Origin: Deinococcus budaensis
GTDB lineage: Bacteria > Deinococcota > Deinococci > Deinococcales > Deinococcaceae
Length of the DNA stretch: 64,000 nucleotides
Direction: 5' to 3'
Assembly (NCBI RefSeq): GCF_014201885.1
Contig: NZ_JACHFN010000001.1
Location: forward strand, 186,001-250,000
Shown: positions 26,309 to 37,461 of the stretch, in pieces
Numbering within the stretch: the first letter of the stretch is position 1
Layout: each line of letters opens with the position of its first letter
Made by a program: the position numbers and the translations under genes
Notes under the pieces: model-generated
The model's input: only the letters and a program-made list of their open reading frames with translations
Told to the model about the DNA's origin: nothing
Database searches by the model: none

Positions 26309-26704
26309 TCAGCCTCCGTCGGTCTGCCGGCGTCCCAGCAGCGCCAGGGTGCGCGGCAGGTGCGGCGCGGCCCAGCGCGGCGCGCCAGCAGGGGAGGGCG
26401 GGGCCAGCGGCGCGGCCCACACGGCGGCCGGAGGGGGGGCCGTCAGCAACGCCGGGCCGGGCGTGGGGGTGGGCGCGGGCCGCAGTTCCGGCACCACCGG
26501 CGCCTGCGCCCCCGCCGTGACGCGCGGCCCCGCGTCGGCGGCCACCGGAGGCTGCTGCCCGAGCCAGACTGCCAGCACCGAGAGCAGCGTGAGCAGGCCC
26601 GGCCAGCCGCCCAGGCTCCCGGGTAAACGCGGCAGCAGACGTGCCGCCAGCCGCGAGCGCCAGGGCGGCGTCACGTCGGAGCGCGTGGGGGAAGGCTGGG
26701 ACAT
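26309..26704 (-). CDS. Proline/alanine-rich single-span protein, hypothetical
   Basis: A possible 131-residue protein with a basic head (SRLAARLLPRLPG), one hydrophobic segment (LLTLLSVLAVWLG) and a long Pro/Ala-rich tail ending PRTLALLGRR. No family is recognised. It fills an otherwise empty stretch upstream of secDF on the same strand, and a GTG at 26728 is an alternative start. High-GC DNA produces such frames readily, so its reality is uncertain; the membrane segment and position are the main support. Confidence 0.4.
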   Translation of the reverse strand: MSQPSPTRSDVTPPWRSRLAARLLPRLPGSLGGWPGLLTLLSVLAVWLGQQPPVAADAGPRVTAGAQAPVVPELRPAPTPTPGPALLTAPPPAAVWAAPLAPPSPAGAPRWAAPHLPRTLALLGRRQTDGG

Positions 26705-26935
26705 AGGCAGAAGAAGGGAGCCGCGCACGGGCCGCGACCGCCAGCGGAAATCCGCATGCGCGCAAAGGCGTGCAAAAGCGCCACAGGATAGCAGAGCGCC
26801 CCGGCCGCAAAGGAGGCCGGACCGCGTTCCGGCCGGGGCCGCACCGCGTTAGCCCCCGCTTAACCGCCCCCGGCCATGCTTCCCCTGTCCCGGTCAGGGT
26901 GGCCGGGCGAGTTCAGCAAGGAGTGTGCTTTCCCC

Positions 26936-27484
26936 ATGACCCCCCACCAGAAACGTTCCGTCCTGTTTGCCCTTGCCGCCCTGCCGCTCACCGCCGGACT
27001 GGTCCTGGCTGCGGGCACGGCCGCCCAGCCGCCCCAGGCCTCTCCGACCCAAACGCAGCAGGCGCAACCCGCCCAGCCGGGCAGCGGGCAGACCGGGCAG
27101 CCGCGCACCCAGGCCAGCGGCACCAACTACGCCGAGGTCTTCTTCCAGAAACTCGCCGCGCAGCTCGGGGTCAGCGTCGAGCGGCTACGGGCGGCGGCCG
27201 TCGCGGCGGGGGGCGCCACCCTCGACCAGGCGGTAGGCGCCGGGGACCTGTCCGCACAACGCGCGGCGGCGATCAAACAGCGCCTGGAAGACGCGCCGCT
27301 GAACTTCGGCTTCGGGCGGCACGGCTTCGGCGGCCCTGACCGGGGCCGCCACGACCCCGGCGGACGCGGCGGCTGGGGCCAGATGGACGGCGGGCCACGC
27401 GGCTTCGGCCACCCGCACGTGCCGAACGGCGCTGGCGGCGGCGACACCAGCGGAGTCACCAGCGGGGACACGGCCGGAACCTGA
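26936..27484 (+). CDS. Secreted protein with Gly/His-rich tail, unknown function
   Basis: A 182-residue exported protein: signal peptide (RSVLFALAALPLTAGLVLAAG), a Gln/Pro-rich linker, a compact helical domain (NYAEVFFQKLAAQLGVSVERLRAAA ... QRAAAIKQRLE), and a C-terminal 60 residues rich in Gly, His, Asp and Arg. The helical part resembles the small repeat common in actinobacterial and Deinococcus secreted proteins (GVSxxxLxxA). The His/Gly tail suggests metal binding or surface interaction, as inference only. AAGGAG lies ten bases before the ATG at 26936. Confidence 0.78.
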   Translation: MTPHQKRSVLFALAALPLTAGLVLAAGTAAQPPQASPTQTQQAQPAQPGSGQTGQPRTQASGTNYAEVFFQKLAAQLGVSVERLRAAAVAAGGATLDQAVGAGDLSAQRAAAIKQRLEDAPLNFGFGRHGFGGPDRGRHDPGGRGGWGQMDGGPRGFGHPHVPNGAGGGDTSGVTSGDTAGT

Positions 27485-27538
27485 GCGGCGGCCGCAGGTG
27501 CGGCCCGGCAAGGCCGCCGCGCGGGTGACAATGACCCC

Positions 27539-28486
27539 GTGACCTCGCTTCCCTCCCCGGCTCCCCCCGCCGACGTTGCGCCGCCGCGCTGGCCCGCGTG
27601 GCGGCGCCTGCTGCTGAACGTGGGCAGCCTGTACCTGGGGCTGTATTTCCTGATCGGGGGCCAGCCGCTGCTGGGGCTGCACGAGCTGCGGTTCCGGGCG
27701 GCCGACGCGCTGCACGGCCTGCTGTTCGGCCGCCGCCTGCCCCCCTTCACGCCGACCGGCAGCGGCGACACGCGCTTTGACTGGACCTTCGCGCTGCTGG
27801 TGCTGGGGCTGGCGCTGGTGGGGGGCCTGCTCTGGACCCTGCGGCGCCGCCGCGCCCCCTCCGCCGCCCACCTGCGCTGGCTGGAGGCGGGCCTGCGCGC
27901 CGCCCTGGTGCTGTGGCTGAGCGTGTACGGCCTGGCGAAGTTCAGTTTCGGGCAGTTCGGGCTGCTGCACGCGGGCCAGCTCGTCAGCACCTACGGCGAG
28001 TCCAGCCCGATGGGCCTGCTGTGGCGCTTCATGGCGGCCAGCCCCGGCTATCAGTACGTGGCGGGCGTGGCCGAGCTGCTGCCCGCCTTGCTGCTGCTGC
28101 ACCGCCGCACGGTGACCCTGGGGGCGCTGCTCGCCGCCGTCACGATGACCAACGTCGCGGCGCTGAATCTCCTCTACGACGTGCCGGTCAAGCTGTTCAG
28201 CTTGCATCTTCTCCTCGCCGCCCTGGTGCTGCTCGCGCTGGACGGGAAGCGGCTGTGGGCCTTTGTGACAGGCCGGGCGTTTGCCGGCCGGGCAGTGGCC
28301 TCCCGCTTCCGCTGGGCGGCCCCCTCGGCCTGGGTCCTGACCGTCCTGCTGCTCGGCGGCGCGGTCGCCAGCACCCTGAGCGGCCTGCCCAGGCTTCAGG
28401 AGGCCCGGCGGGCGGCGGCGCAGGAAGGCGACCTGCTGCGCACGCGCGGCTTTCACTGGGTCAACGAACGGCCCTTCAACCGCTAG
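27539..28486 (+). CDS. DoxX-like integral membrane protein
   Basis: A 315-residue membrane protein with about seven hydrophobic segments. Residues about 115-230 resemble the DoxX/DoxD-like family: YGLAKFSFGQF, STYGESSPMGLLWRFMAASPGYQY, AELLPALLLLHRRT and NLLYDVPVKLFSLHLLLAALVLL. Members are thought to be involved in membrane redox or quinone functions, but this one is uncharacterised. It starts with GTG at 27539, 54 bases after the secreted-protein gene, and has no clear ribosome binding site. A bidirectional terminator separates it from infB. Confidence 0.82.
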   Translation: MTSLPSPAPPADVAPPRWPAWRRLLLNVGSLYLGLYFLIGGQPLLGLHELRFRAADALHGLLFGRRLPPFTPTGSGDTRFDWTFALLVLGLALVGGLLWTLRRRRAPSAAHLRWLEAGLRAALVLWLSVYGLAKFSFGQFGLLHAGQLVSTYGESSPMGLLWRFMAASPGYQYVAGVAELLPALLLLHRRTVTLGALLAAVTMTNVAALNLLYDVPVKLFSLHLLLAALVLLALDGKRLWAFVTGRAFAGRAVASRFRWAAPSAWVLTVLLLGGAVASTLSGLPRLQEARRAAAQEGDLLRTRGFHWVNERPFNR

Positions 28487-28623
28487 CCGCTGGCACAAGA
28501 ATGGGCCCCTGGAACAAAGCCCCCTCACCCAGGGGAAGATGGGGACGGCCGCTGGCGGAGGGGCCTCGCGCGGAAAGGGGGGAAGGGGTCTTGCGCCCGA
28601 CCACCGCTGAACGCCAGAGCAAC

Positions 28624-28667
28624 GAAAAAGGGGGGCGGCCCCCACCGGGAAGCCGCCCTCTTTTTTC
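28624..28667. terminator. Bidirectional terminator between the DoxX-like gene and infB
   Basis: GGGCGGC/GCCGCCC stem with an 11-base loop. A run of A precedes it and TTTTTT follows it, so it reads as an intrinsic terminator on both strands for the two convergent genes. Confidence 0.85.
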
Positions 28668-28678
28668 TGCTGGTGGCT

Positions 28679-28698
28679 GGCCGCTGGACGCTGGCCGC
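28679..28698 (+). repeat. Dispersed short repeat R1, intergenic copy
   Basis: GGCCGCTGGACGCTGGCCGC, 18 of 20 bases identical to 8461-8480. It lies between the terminator and the infB stop codon. Confidence 0.55.
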
Positions 28699-28704
28699 CT
28701 GCCC

Positions 28705-30564
<1,860 letters not shown>

Positions 30565-30638
30565 ACTCACCTCCGGTGAGGCCCGCGCCGGGTGCGCCGC
30601 TGAGAAGGGGGCAGGGACGCGGGCAAAGGATCAGGGGG

Positions 30639-30950
30639 TCAGGGCTGATCCGGGGTTGGGGTGATGGGGGGGACGGACGGCGCCTGCCGGGCGTGCAGCG
30701 CCGCGCTGATCGCCGGGGCACCTTCCCGGAAGGCCCGCCGCAGCCGTTTTTCGGCCCAGCACGCGGGCGAATCGGCGCACACGTAGGCGCCCCGGCCTGT
30801 CCGCTGGCCCGGCAACACGCGCCAGCCGCCCTCCACCCGCGTCACCCGCACGAACTCGCCCTGGGGACGTTTGGCGCGGCAGGCGACGCAACTGCGCTCC
30901 GGGACATGCCGGGAGGGCGCGGTGGGGGGGAGGGAAGCAGGCACGGTCAC
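30639..30950 (-). CDS. ylxR: YlxR family RNA-binding protein
   Basis: A 103-residue protein of the YlxR/DUF448 family, placed between nusA and infB as in many bacteria. Family signature: RSCVACRAKRPQGEFVRV, then GRGAYVCADSPACWAEK with a conserved Cys pattern. In Bacillus this protein has been linked to RNase P modulation and to transcription control. The GTG start is seven bases after the nusA stop, with CAGGAG inside the nusA end. Its proline-rich tail (SVPPITPTPDQP) is not part of the family core. Confidence 0.9.
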   Translation of the reverse strand: MTVPASLPPTAPSRHVPERSCVACRAKRPQGEFVRVTRVEGGWRVLPGQRTGRGAYVCADSPACWAEKRLRRAFREGAPAISAALHARQAPSVPPITPTPDQP

Positions 30951-30957
30951 GGCGGAA

Positions 30958-32145
<1,188 letters not shown>

Positions 32146-32205
32146 ACCACTTCCTTCCTGCTGGGGGGCCTCGCCGGGCGGCGGGGCTGAGGGGGTGCGC
32201 GGGTC

Positions 32206-32676
<471 letters not shown>

Positions 32677-32708
32677 ATTGTGGGCCGCAGAAGAGCGGGC
32701 CGGAAACC

Positions 32709-32750
32709 ACCCCCTCCACGAAAAGGGGTGGGCGAAAAACCCACCCCACC
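32709..32750 (-). promoter_or_regulatory. Terminator / alternative hairpin in the rimP leader
   Basis: Read on the minus strand the order is GGGGTGGG (32732-32725 paired region, first arm 32747-32740), CCCACCCC, TTTT, then GGGGGTGG. Arms one and two make an 8-bp terminator stem followed by four T. Arms two and three can pair instead, removing the terminator. It may end the LCP gene transcript, or act as an attenuator if rimP is transcribed from further upstream. Confidence 0.55.
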
Positions 32751-32768
32751 TCGAGGAATTCGTCTGGA

Positions 32769-32774
32769 AGTATA
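32769..32774 (-). promoter_or_regulatory. Possible -10 box TATACT upstream of the rimP leader
   Basis: TATACT on the minus strand matches five of six consensus bases but has no good -35. If used, the transcript would run through the leader hairpins before rimP. Confidence 0.35.
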
Positions 32775-32833
32775 CCTCAGCCTGGCGGGGACGCGCAGCA
32801 GCACGTCACAAACGCCCGGGCGGGGCGCGCGGC

Positions 32834-33967
32834 TCAGGGCGCGGGGGTGTCGGTGCCCAGCCGCACGGTCACGTCGGCGCCGGGGGCGCCCGCGTCCCGG
32901 CTGAGCTGGCCGTGGCCCACGTCACGGAGCACCTGCTCGGCGGCCGCGCCGCTCACGGTGGTACCCACGTCGGCGCGCGGGGCGTCGGCGACCCACACGT
33001 TCTGGTAGCCCAGGGTCAGGAGCTGCTCGCGCAGCTGCCGGGCGCTGCCGTCGGGGGCGCCGACGTTCAGCACCGCCACCCGCAGGCCGCGCGGGTCATT
33101 GGGGTCGCGGAAGTGCTCGGCGATCAGCGCCGAGAGCGCCGCGCGGTCGGGGACCCAGGTCGGGCCGCCGAAGTCGCCGGGCACGGTGTAGGTGCTGATG
33201 CGCGGCCCGTGCAGCGCCGCGCCCAGCAGCGCGCCGACCTCGTCCCGCGTCAGGTCCGAGCGGGTGTTCTGGTGCAGGGCGCCCACCATGCCGGGAAGGC
33301 GCCACCAGTTCAGCGGGTTGGTCATCCGGTTCGTCATCGCCGTCAGGAACGCCTGCTGCCGCGCGACGCGCCCGATGTCGCCCAGGTTGTCGTGCCGGAA
33401 GCGGAGGAAGCCCTCGACCTGCTCGCCGCTGAGGTGCTGGCGCCCCGGCTGAAGGTCGATGTGCAGGTGCCCGGCGTTGTCGTCGTACTTCATGCGCCCC
33501 GGCACGTCCAGCGTGACCCCGCCCGCCGCCTCGGTGAGCGCCCGCAGAGCACCCAGCGAGAGCAGCACGTGGGCGTCCACCCGCAGGCCCGTCAGCTCCT
33601 GCACGGTGCGGACCAGCAACTCCGGCCCGCCCTGGGGGTTGGCGGCGTTGATCTTGCTCCAGCGGTAGCCGGGAATGTTCACCCAGGTGTCGCGCGGAAT
33701 GCTCAGCAACTTCACGGCGCCGTCGGGGCGCACCTGCGCGAGCATCAACGTGTCGGTGCGCTGGTCGTAGGCTTCCGGCTTGGGCGGGTACGGCCACACG
33801 GCGGCCGCGTCGTCGTAGTCCACGTCCACCCCGGCGAGCAGCACGTTGACCGGACCGTCCGCCACGCGGGGCAGCGCCCCGTAACGGCTCAGGGCGGGAA
33901 AGGCGGGAGCGGCGAGGGCGACGAGGCCCGCGAGAACGGTCAGGAGGACAAGGGCGGCGCGGCGCAC
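32834..33967 (-). CDS. LytR-CpsA-Psr (LCP) family protein
   Basis: Membrane-anchored transferase of 377 residues that attaches polysaccharides or other polymers from lipid carriers to the cell wall. An N-terminal signal anchor (RRAALVLLTVLAGLVALAAP) precedes the LCP domain with NVLLAGVD, DTLMLAQVRPD, LLSIPRDTWVNIPG and the conserved Arg-rich FLRFRHDNLGDIGRVARQQAF. A C-terminal LytR_C-like domain (GLRVAVLNVGAPDGSARQL) follows. The GTG at 33967 is chosen over longer readings because TACACT lies six bases before it. Its position beside glycan export genes fits a role in anchoring that glycan. Confidence 0.92.
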   Translation of the reverse strand: MRRAALVLLTVLAGLVALAAPAFPALSRYGALPRVADGPVNVLLAGVDVDYDDAAAVWPYPPKPEAYDQRTDTLMLAQVRPDGAVKLLSIPRDTWVNIPGYRWSKINAANPQGGPELLVRTVQELTGLRVDAHVLLSLGALRALTEAAGGVTLDVPGRMKYDDNAGHLHIDLQPGRQHLSGEQVEGFLRFRHDNLGDIGRVARQQAFLTAMTNRMTNPLNWWRLPGMVGALHQNTRSDLTRDEVGALLGAALHGPRISTYTVPGDFGGPTWVPDRAALSALIAEHFRDPNDPRGLRVAVLNVGAPDGSARQLREQLLTLGYQNVWVADAPRADVGTTVSGAAAEQVLRDVGHGQLSRDAGAPGADVTVRLGTDTPAP

Positions 33968-34280
33968 CGGGCGAGTGTAGCGGGCGCGCGGATGAGGCAC
34001 AATCGCGGCGGGCCGGGCCAGTTCCGCAGAGCGGACCCCCGGGACCCGCAGGCCACTTGACGAACTGGAGACGTTCCCGCAACCCCCGGCGCGGCAAGCT
34101 CCTGGGGGTGAGAGACCGTGCGGGGCTGCGGGAGGAGACTGAGGAGCGGTCGCTCGTCGGCCCTGGGTTGACCCCTCTTCGCCCCCCCCCCGCCCGCCCG
34201 GCCCGGGCATCCCCAGCGGGACCCCGGAACTGCCCCGCACCCTCCCCACAAGCCAGAATTTTCCCGCACCCAGGAGCAGG
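33968..34280. other. Intergenic region between LCP gene and polysaccharide operon
   Basis: 313 bases without a gene. It holds the LCP -10 box on the left, an imperfect hairpin (ACCCCC/GGGGGT, about 34078-34108) and a run of ten C at 34182-34191 in a C-rich stretch. TTGACG and TTGACC occur on the plus strand but neither has a convincing -10. Confidence 0.6.
33974..33979 (-). promoter_or_regulatory. -10 box TACACT, leaderless start of the LCP gene
   Basis: TACACT on the minus strand, six bases before the GTG at 33967. Confidence 0.6.
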
Positions 34281-35252
34281 ATGGTCAAGCAATTTTCTGT
34301 CATCGTCGCGGTCTACAACGCCCAGAACTACCTTCAGGAGACGCTGGTGTCTCTGCAACGCCAGACCTACCGGGAGTTCGAGGTCGTGATGGTGGACGAC
34401 GGCTCGACCGACCAGAGCGCCGAGATCGCCCGGCAGTTTTGCATCAGCGACCCCCGCTTCCGGCTGCTGTCCACCCCCAACCGGGGGATCTCGCCCACCC
34501 GCAACCTCGCGATCGAGCACGCCCGGGGCGACTGGCTGGCGATCTGCGACGCCGACGACACCTGGAACCCGCACAAGCTCGAAAAGCAGGCGGCCTTTAT
34601 CGCGGCGTGGGACGACCGGGCCCACGGTCCCCTCGCCGCGCTGGGCACCGCCGGGTACATCACCAACCGGTTCGGGCAGGTGCGGCGGGTCGAGGACCTG
34701 GGCATCACCACGCTGGAGGACTACCGCTACTGGCGCGACGAGATCGGGCAGATGGCGATGATCAACTCGTCGGTGGTGTTTCGCAAGGACCTCTTTTTCG
34801 AGGTGGGCGGCTACCGCGCGGACTACACGCCCGCCGAGGACACCGACCTGTGGACCCGGCTGGCAGGGCGGGGGGTGGTGCTCAACCTGCCCGGGCGCCT
34901 GACCTACTACCGGATGCACGGCGAGAACATCTCGGAGAGCAGCTACGTCCGCATGATGCTCAATGCCCGGCGGGTCCGCGCCAACTCGGGGCGGCGCCGC
35001 GCGGGGCTGCCGGAATACAGCTACGACGAGTTCTACGCGCACCTGGCCGAGCATCCGGAGCAGCTCGCCCGATTGCTGCGGCAGCTGAGGCACGAGATGC
35101 ACTACTACGTGGCGCGCAACCGCTGGAACAACGGCCGCCGTTTGGGCGGACTGGGCCGTTTTCTGCGCGCGACCCTGCTGGCGCCGGAGCGCAGCCTGCG
35201 CCTGCTGCGCGAGGGCTACCTGCACCGCCTGCGCCGGGGGCAGGCGGCGTGA
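34281..35252 (+). CDS. Glycosyltransferase family 2
   Basis: Cytoplasmic-face sugar transferase of 323 residues with a GT-A fold: SVIVAVYNAQNYLQETLVSL, VVMVDDGSTDQSAEIA, the DxD in WLAICDADDTWNP, and the acceptor-site ED in YTPAEDTDLWTRLA. A basic C-terminal region without a clear membrane helix follows. CAGGAG lies before the ATG. It heads a five-gene plus-strand run of glycan genes, 13 bases before the exporter permease. Donor and acceptor are unknown. Confidence 0.92.
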   Translation: MVKQFSVIVAVYNAQNYLQETLVSLQRQTYREFEVVMVDDGSTDQSAEIARQFCISDPRFRLLSTPNRGISPTRNLAIEHARGDWLAICDADDTWNPHKLEKQAAFIAAWDDRAHGPLAALGTAGYITNRFGQVRRVEDLGITTLEDYRYWRDEIGQMAMINSSVVFRKDLFFEVGGYRADYTPAEDTDLWTRLAGRGVVLNLPGRLTYYRMHGENISESSYVRMMLNARRVRANSGRRRAGLPEYSYDEFYAHLAEHPEQLARLLRQLRHEMHYYVARNRWNNGRRLGGLGRFLRATLLAPERSLRLLREGYLHRLRRGQAA

Positions 35253-35265
35253 GGCGCCGCTCCCC

Positions 35266-36126
35266 ATGACGGGCCACTCTGCTCCCGCGCCGCCCGCCGC
35301 CGCCGACTTCGATCTGGTGATCGAGGGCGGGCGGCACGAGCGCGGCTACTGGCGCGACCTGTGGCGCTACCGCGAACTGCTGCTCTTTCTGGCGTGGCGG
35401 GACCTCCTCGTGCGCTACAAGCAGACGGTCCTGGGCGTGGCCTGGAGCGTCCTGCGCCCGCTGGCGACCATGGCGGTGTTCACCTTCGTGTTCAGCCGGG
35501 TCGCGGGCCTCCCCTCCGAAGAGGGCGTGCCGTACCCGATCCTGGTCTACGCGGCGATGCTGCCCTGGAACCTCTTCGCGGGGGCCATGAGTGACAGCAG
35601 CAATTCGGTGGTGGGCAGCTCGGCCATCGTGTCCAAGGTGTATTTTCCGCGGCTGATCATCCCGGCGAGCACCGTGCTGGTGAACGTGGTCGATTTTCTG
35701 ATCTCGCTGGCGGTGCTGCTGGGGCTGATGCTCGCGCTCGGGTTCGTGCCGTCGTGGCGGATGGTGCTGCTGCCGCTGTTCGTGGTGCCCGCGCTGCTGG
35801 GGGCGCTGGGGCTGGGGATGACGCTGGCGGCGCTGAACGTGCGCTTCCGCGACGTGCGGGTGCTGATTCCCTTTATCACCCAGTTCGGGCTGTACCTCTC
35901 GCCGGTGGGCTTCAGCAGCAACGTGGTGCCCGAGGCGTGGCGGGGGCTGTACGCCCTCAACCCGATGGTGGGCGTGATTGACGGCTTTCGCTGGGCGATT
36001 CTGGGCGACCGGGTAAGCATGAACTGGCCGGGCTTCGTGCTGGCCTGCGGGGTGGTCACGGCGCTGTTCGGGTTGGGCCTGTGGGTCTTCCGCCGCACCG
36101 AGCGCCAGTTCGCGGACGTGATCTGA
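35266..36126 (+). CDS. Polysaccharide ABC exporter, permease subunit (Wzm/TagG-like)
   Basis: ABC-2 type permease of 286 residues with six predicted helices. It begins with the typical cytoplasmic head YWRDLWRYRELLLFLAWRDLLVRYKQTVLGVAWSVLRPL and contains YAAMLPWNLFAGAM and VSKVYFPRLIIPASTVLVNVVDF, both diagnostic of Wzm/KpsM/TagG exporters. It pairs with the ATPase gene 20 bases downstream to move an undecaprenyl-linked glycan across the inner membrane. Confidence 0.93.
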   Translation: MTGHSAPAPPAAADFDLVIEGGRHERGYWRDLWRYRELLLFLAWRDLLVRYKQTVLGVAWSVLRPLATMAVFTFVFSRVAGLPSEEGVPYPILVYAAMLPWNLFAGAMSDSSNSVVGSSAIVSKVYFPRLIIPASTVLVNVVDFLISLAVLLGLMLALGFVPSWRMVLLPLFVVPALLGALGLGMTLAALNVRFRDVRVLIPFITQFGLYLSPVGFSSNVVPEAWRGLYALNPMVGVIDGFRWAILGDRVSMNWPGFVLACGVVTALFGLGLWVFRRTERQFADVI

Positions 36127-36146
36127 ACCATGGAGGAAAAACAGAC

Positions 36147-37442
36147 ATGACGGTGATCGACGTGGAAGGGCTGTCCAAGCGCTACACCCTGCGCCACGAA
36201 CAGACGCACGACACCCTGCGCGATCAGCTCGCGCACGGGGCGCGGGCGCTGTGGCAGCGGGCGCGCGGCGGCGGGCAGGAGAGAGGCGGCAGCGAGACCT
36301 TCTGGGCGCTGCGCGACGTGGCCTTTCAGGTGCGCGAGGGCGACCGCCTGGGCATCGTGGGGCGCAACGGGGCAGGCAAGTCTACGCTGCTCAAGGTGCT
36401 CTCGCGCATCACCGAGCCGACCTCCGGGCGGGTGCGGATGCGCGGGCGGGTCGCCAGCCTGCTGGAGGTCGGCACCGGCTTCCACCCCGAGTTGACCGGC
36501 CGCGAGAACATCTATCTCAACGGGGCGATCCTGGGCATGCGCCGGGGCGAGATCCGGCGCCGCTTCGACGAGATCGTGGCCTTTTCCGAGATCGAGCGCT
36601 TTCTGGACACGCCGGTCAAGCGCTATTCCAGCGGCATGTACGTGCGCCTGGCCTTTGCGGTGGCCGCCCACCTCGAACCCGAGGTTCTGATCGTGGACGA
36701 GGTGCTGGCGGTGGGCGACCTGGAATTCCAGAAAAAGTGTCTGGGCAAGATGGAGGCCGTGGGCCGTGAGGGCCGCACCGTGATTTTCGTGAGCCACAAC
36801 CTCGCCGCGATCAGCCAGCTGTGCAGCAGCGGCCTGCTGCTCTCGGGCGGGCAGGTCGAGGTGGCGGGGCCGGTGGGGCAGGTCGTCTCGGCGTACCTGA
36901 GCCGCATGGGGGCGGTGGGCGAGTCGGCGGACCTCGCCTCGGGACCGCCCCGGCCCGGCACCCAGGCGGCGCGCTTCGAGTGGGCCGAGGTGCAGGGCGC
37001 GGACGGCGCGCCCCGCCGCGAATTCTCGCTGGGCGAGGACGTGGCGATCCGGTTCCGGGTGAACTTCACGCCGCGCTTCACCGAGCGGCAGGTGCGGCTC
37101 TCGGTGGTCGTGAGGGCAGCCGACGGCACGCGGGTGTGCGACCTCAACGACGTGGACTCCCACTTCGACCTGCGCGACTTCGGTCCGCACGAGACGCTGA
37201 CCGTCACCCTGCGCGACCTGCGCTTTTACCCCGACATCTACTACGTCGGGCTGTGGGCGGGCAGCGACTACGCCGACGAGACCCACGACTACGCCGAGGA
37301 CTGCCTGAGTTTCGAGGTCGTGGACGGCGGGCGGCTGACCACCCGGCGCCTGAGCCGCAGCTCGGGCCTGATCTACCTCACGCCGGAGTGGCGCCGCGAG
37401 CAGGTCACCGCCCAGGCCGGAGCGGCTCAGGCCGTCTCATGA
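36147..37442 (+). CDS. Polysaccharide ABC exporter, ATPase with C-terminal glycan-binding domain (Wzt-like)
   Basis: ATPase of 431 residues. Walker A is GRNGAGKST, the signature is RYSSGMYVRLAFA, Walker B is VLIVDEVLAVGD and the H-loop is FVSHN, all as in Wzt and TagH. Unlike minimal export ATPases it has an extra C-terminal domain (about 270-410, from FEWAEVQGADGAPRREF). In E. coli O9a Wzt such a domain recognises the terminal modification of the finished glycan. GGAGG precedes the ATG. The following methyltransferase may supply that terminal mark (inference from the O9a model). Confidence 0.93.
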   Translation: MTVIDVEGLSKRYTLRHEQTHDTLRDQLAHGARALWQRARGGGQERGGSETFWALRDVAFQVREGDRLGIVGRNGAGKSTLLKVLSRITEPTSGRVRMRGRVASLLEVGTGFHPELTGRENIYLNGAILGMRRGEIRRRFDEIVAFSEIERFLDTPVKRYSSGMYVRLAFAVAAHLEPEVLIVDEVLAVGDLEFQKKCLGKMEAVGREGRTVIFVSHNLAAISQLCSSGLLLSGGQVEVAGPVGQVVSAYLSRMGAVGESADLASGPPRPGTQAARFEWAEVQGADGAPRREFSLGEDVAIRFRVNFTPRFTERQVRLSVVVRAADGTRVCDLNDVDSHFDLRDFGPHETLTVTLRDLRFYPDIYYVGLWAGSDYADETHDYAEDCLSFEVVDGGRLTTRRLSRSSGLIYLTPEWRREQVTAQAGAAQAVS

Positions 37443-37449
37443 GCCAGGC

Positions 37450-37455
37450 TAAGAT
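37450..37455 (+). promoter_or_regulatory. -10 box TAAGAT, leaderless start inside the glycan operon
   Basis: TAAGAT lies six bases before the GTG at 37462, just after the ATPase gene. It may give the methyltransferase and deacetylase their own transcript. Confidence 0.5.
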
Positions 37456-37461
37456 CAGCCG

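Noticed and set aside
26797..26850. Inverted GC-rich sequence GCCCCGGCCG/CGGCCGGGGC upstream of the secreted-protein gene
   Set aside because: The 10-bp arms are far apart and composed only of G and C; in DNA of this composition such matches are expected, and no T tract or operator context is seen.
33096..35267. 723-residue minus-strand frame crossing from the glycosyltransferase gene into the LCP gene
   Set aside because: It overlaps two well supported genes in another frame and shows no recognisable motif.
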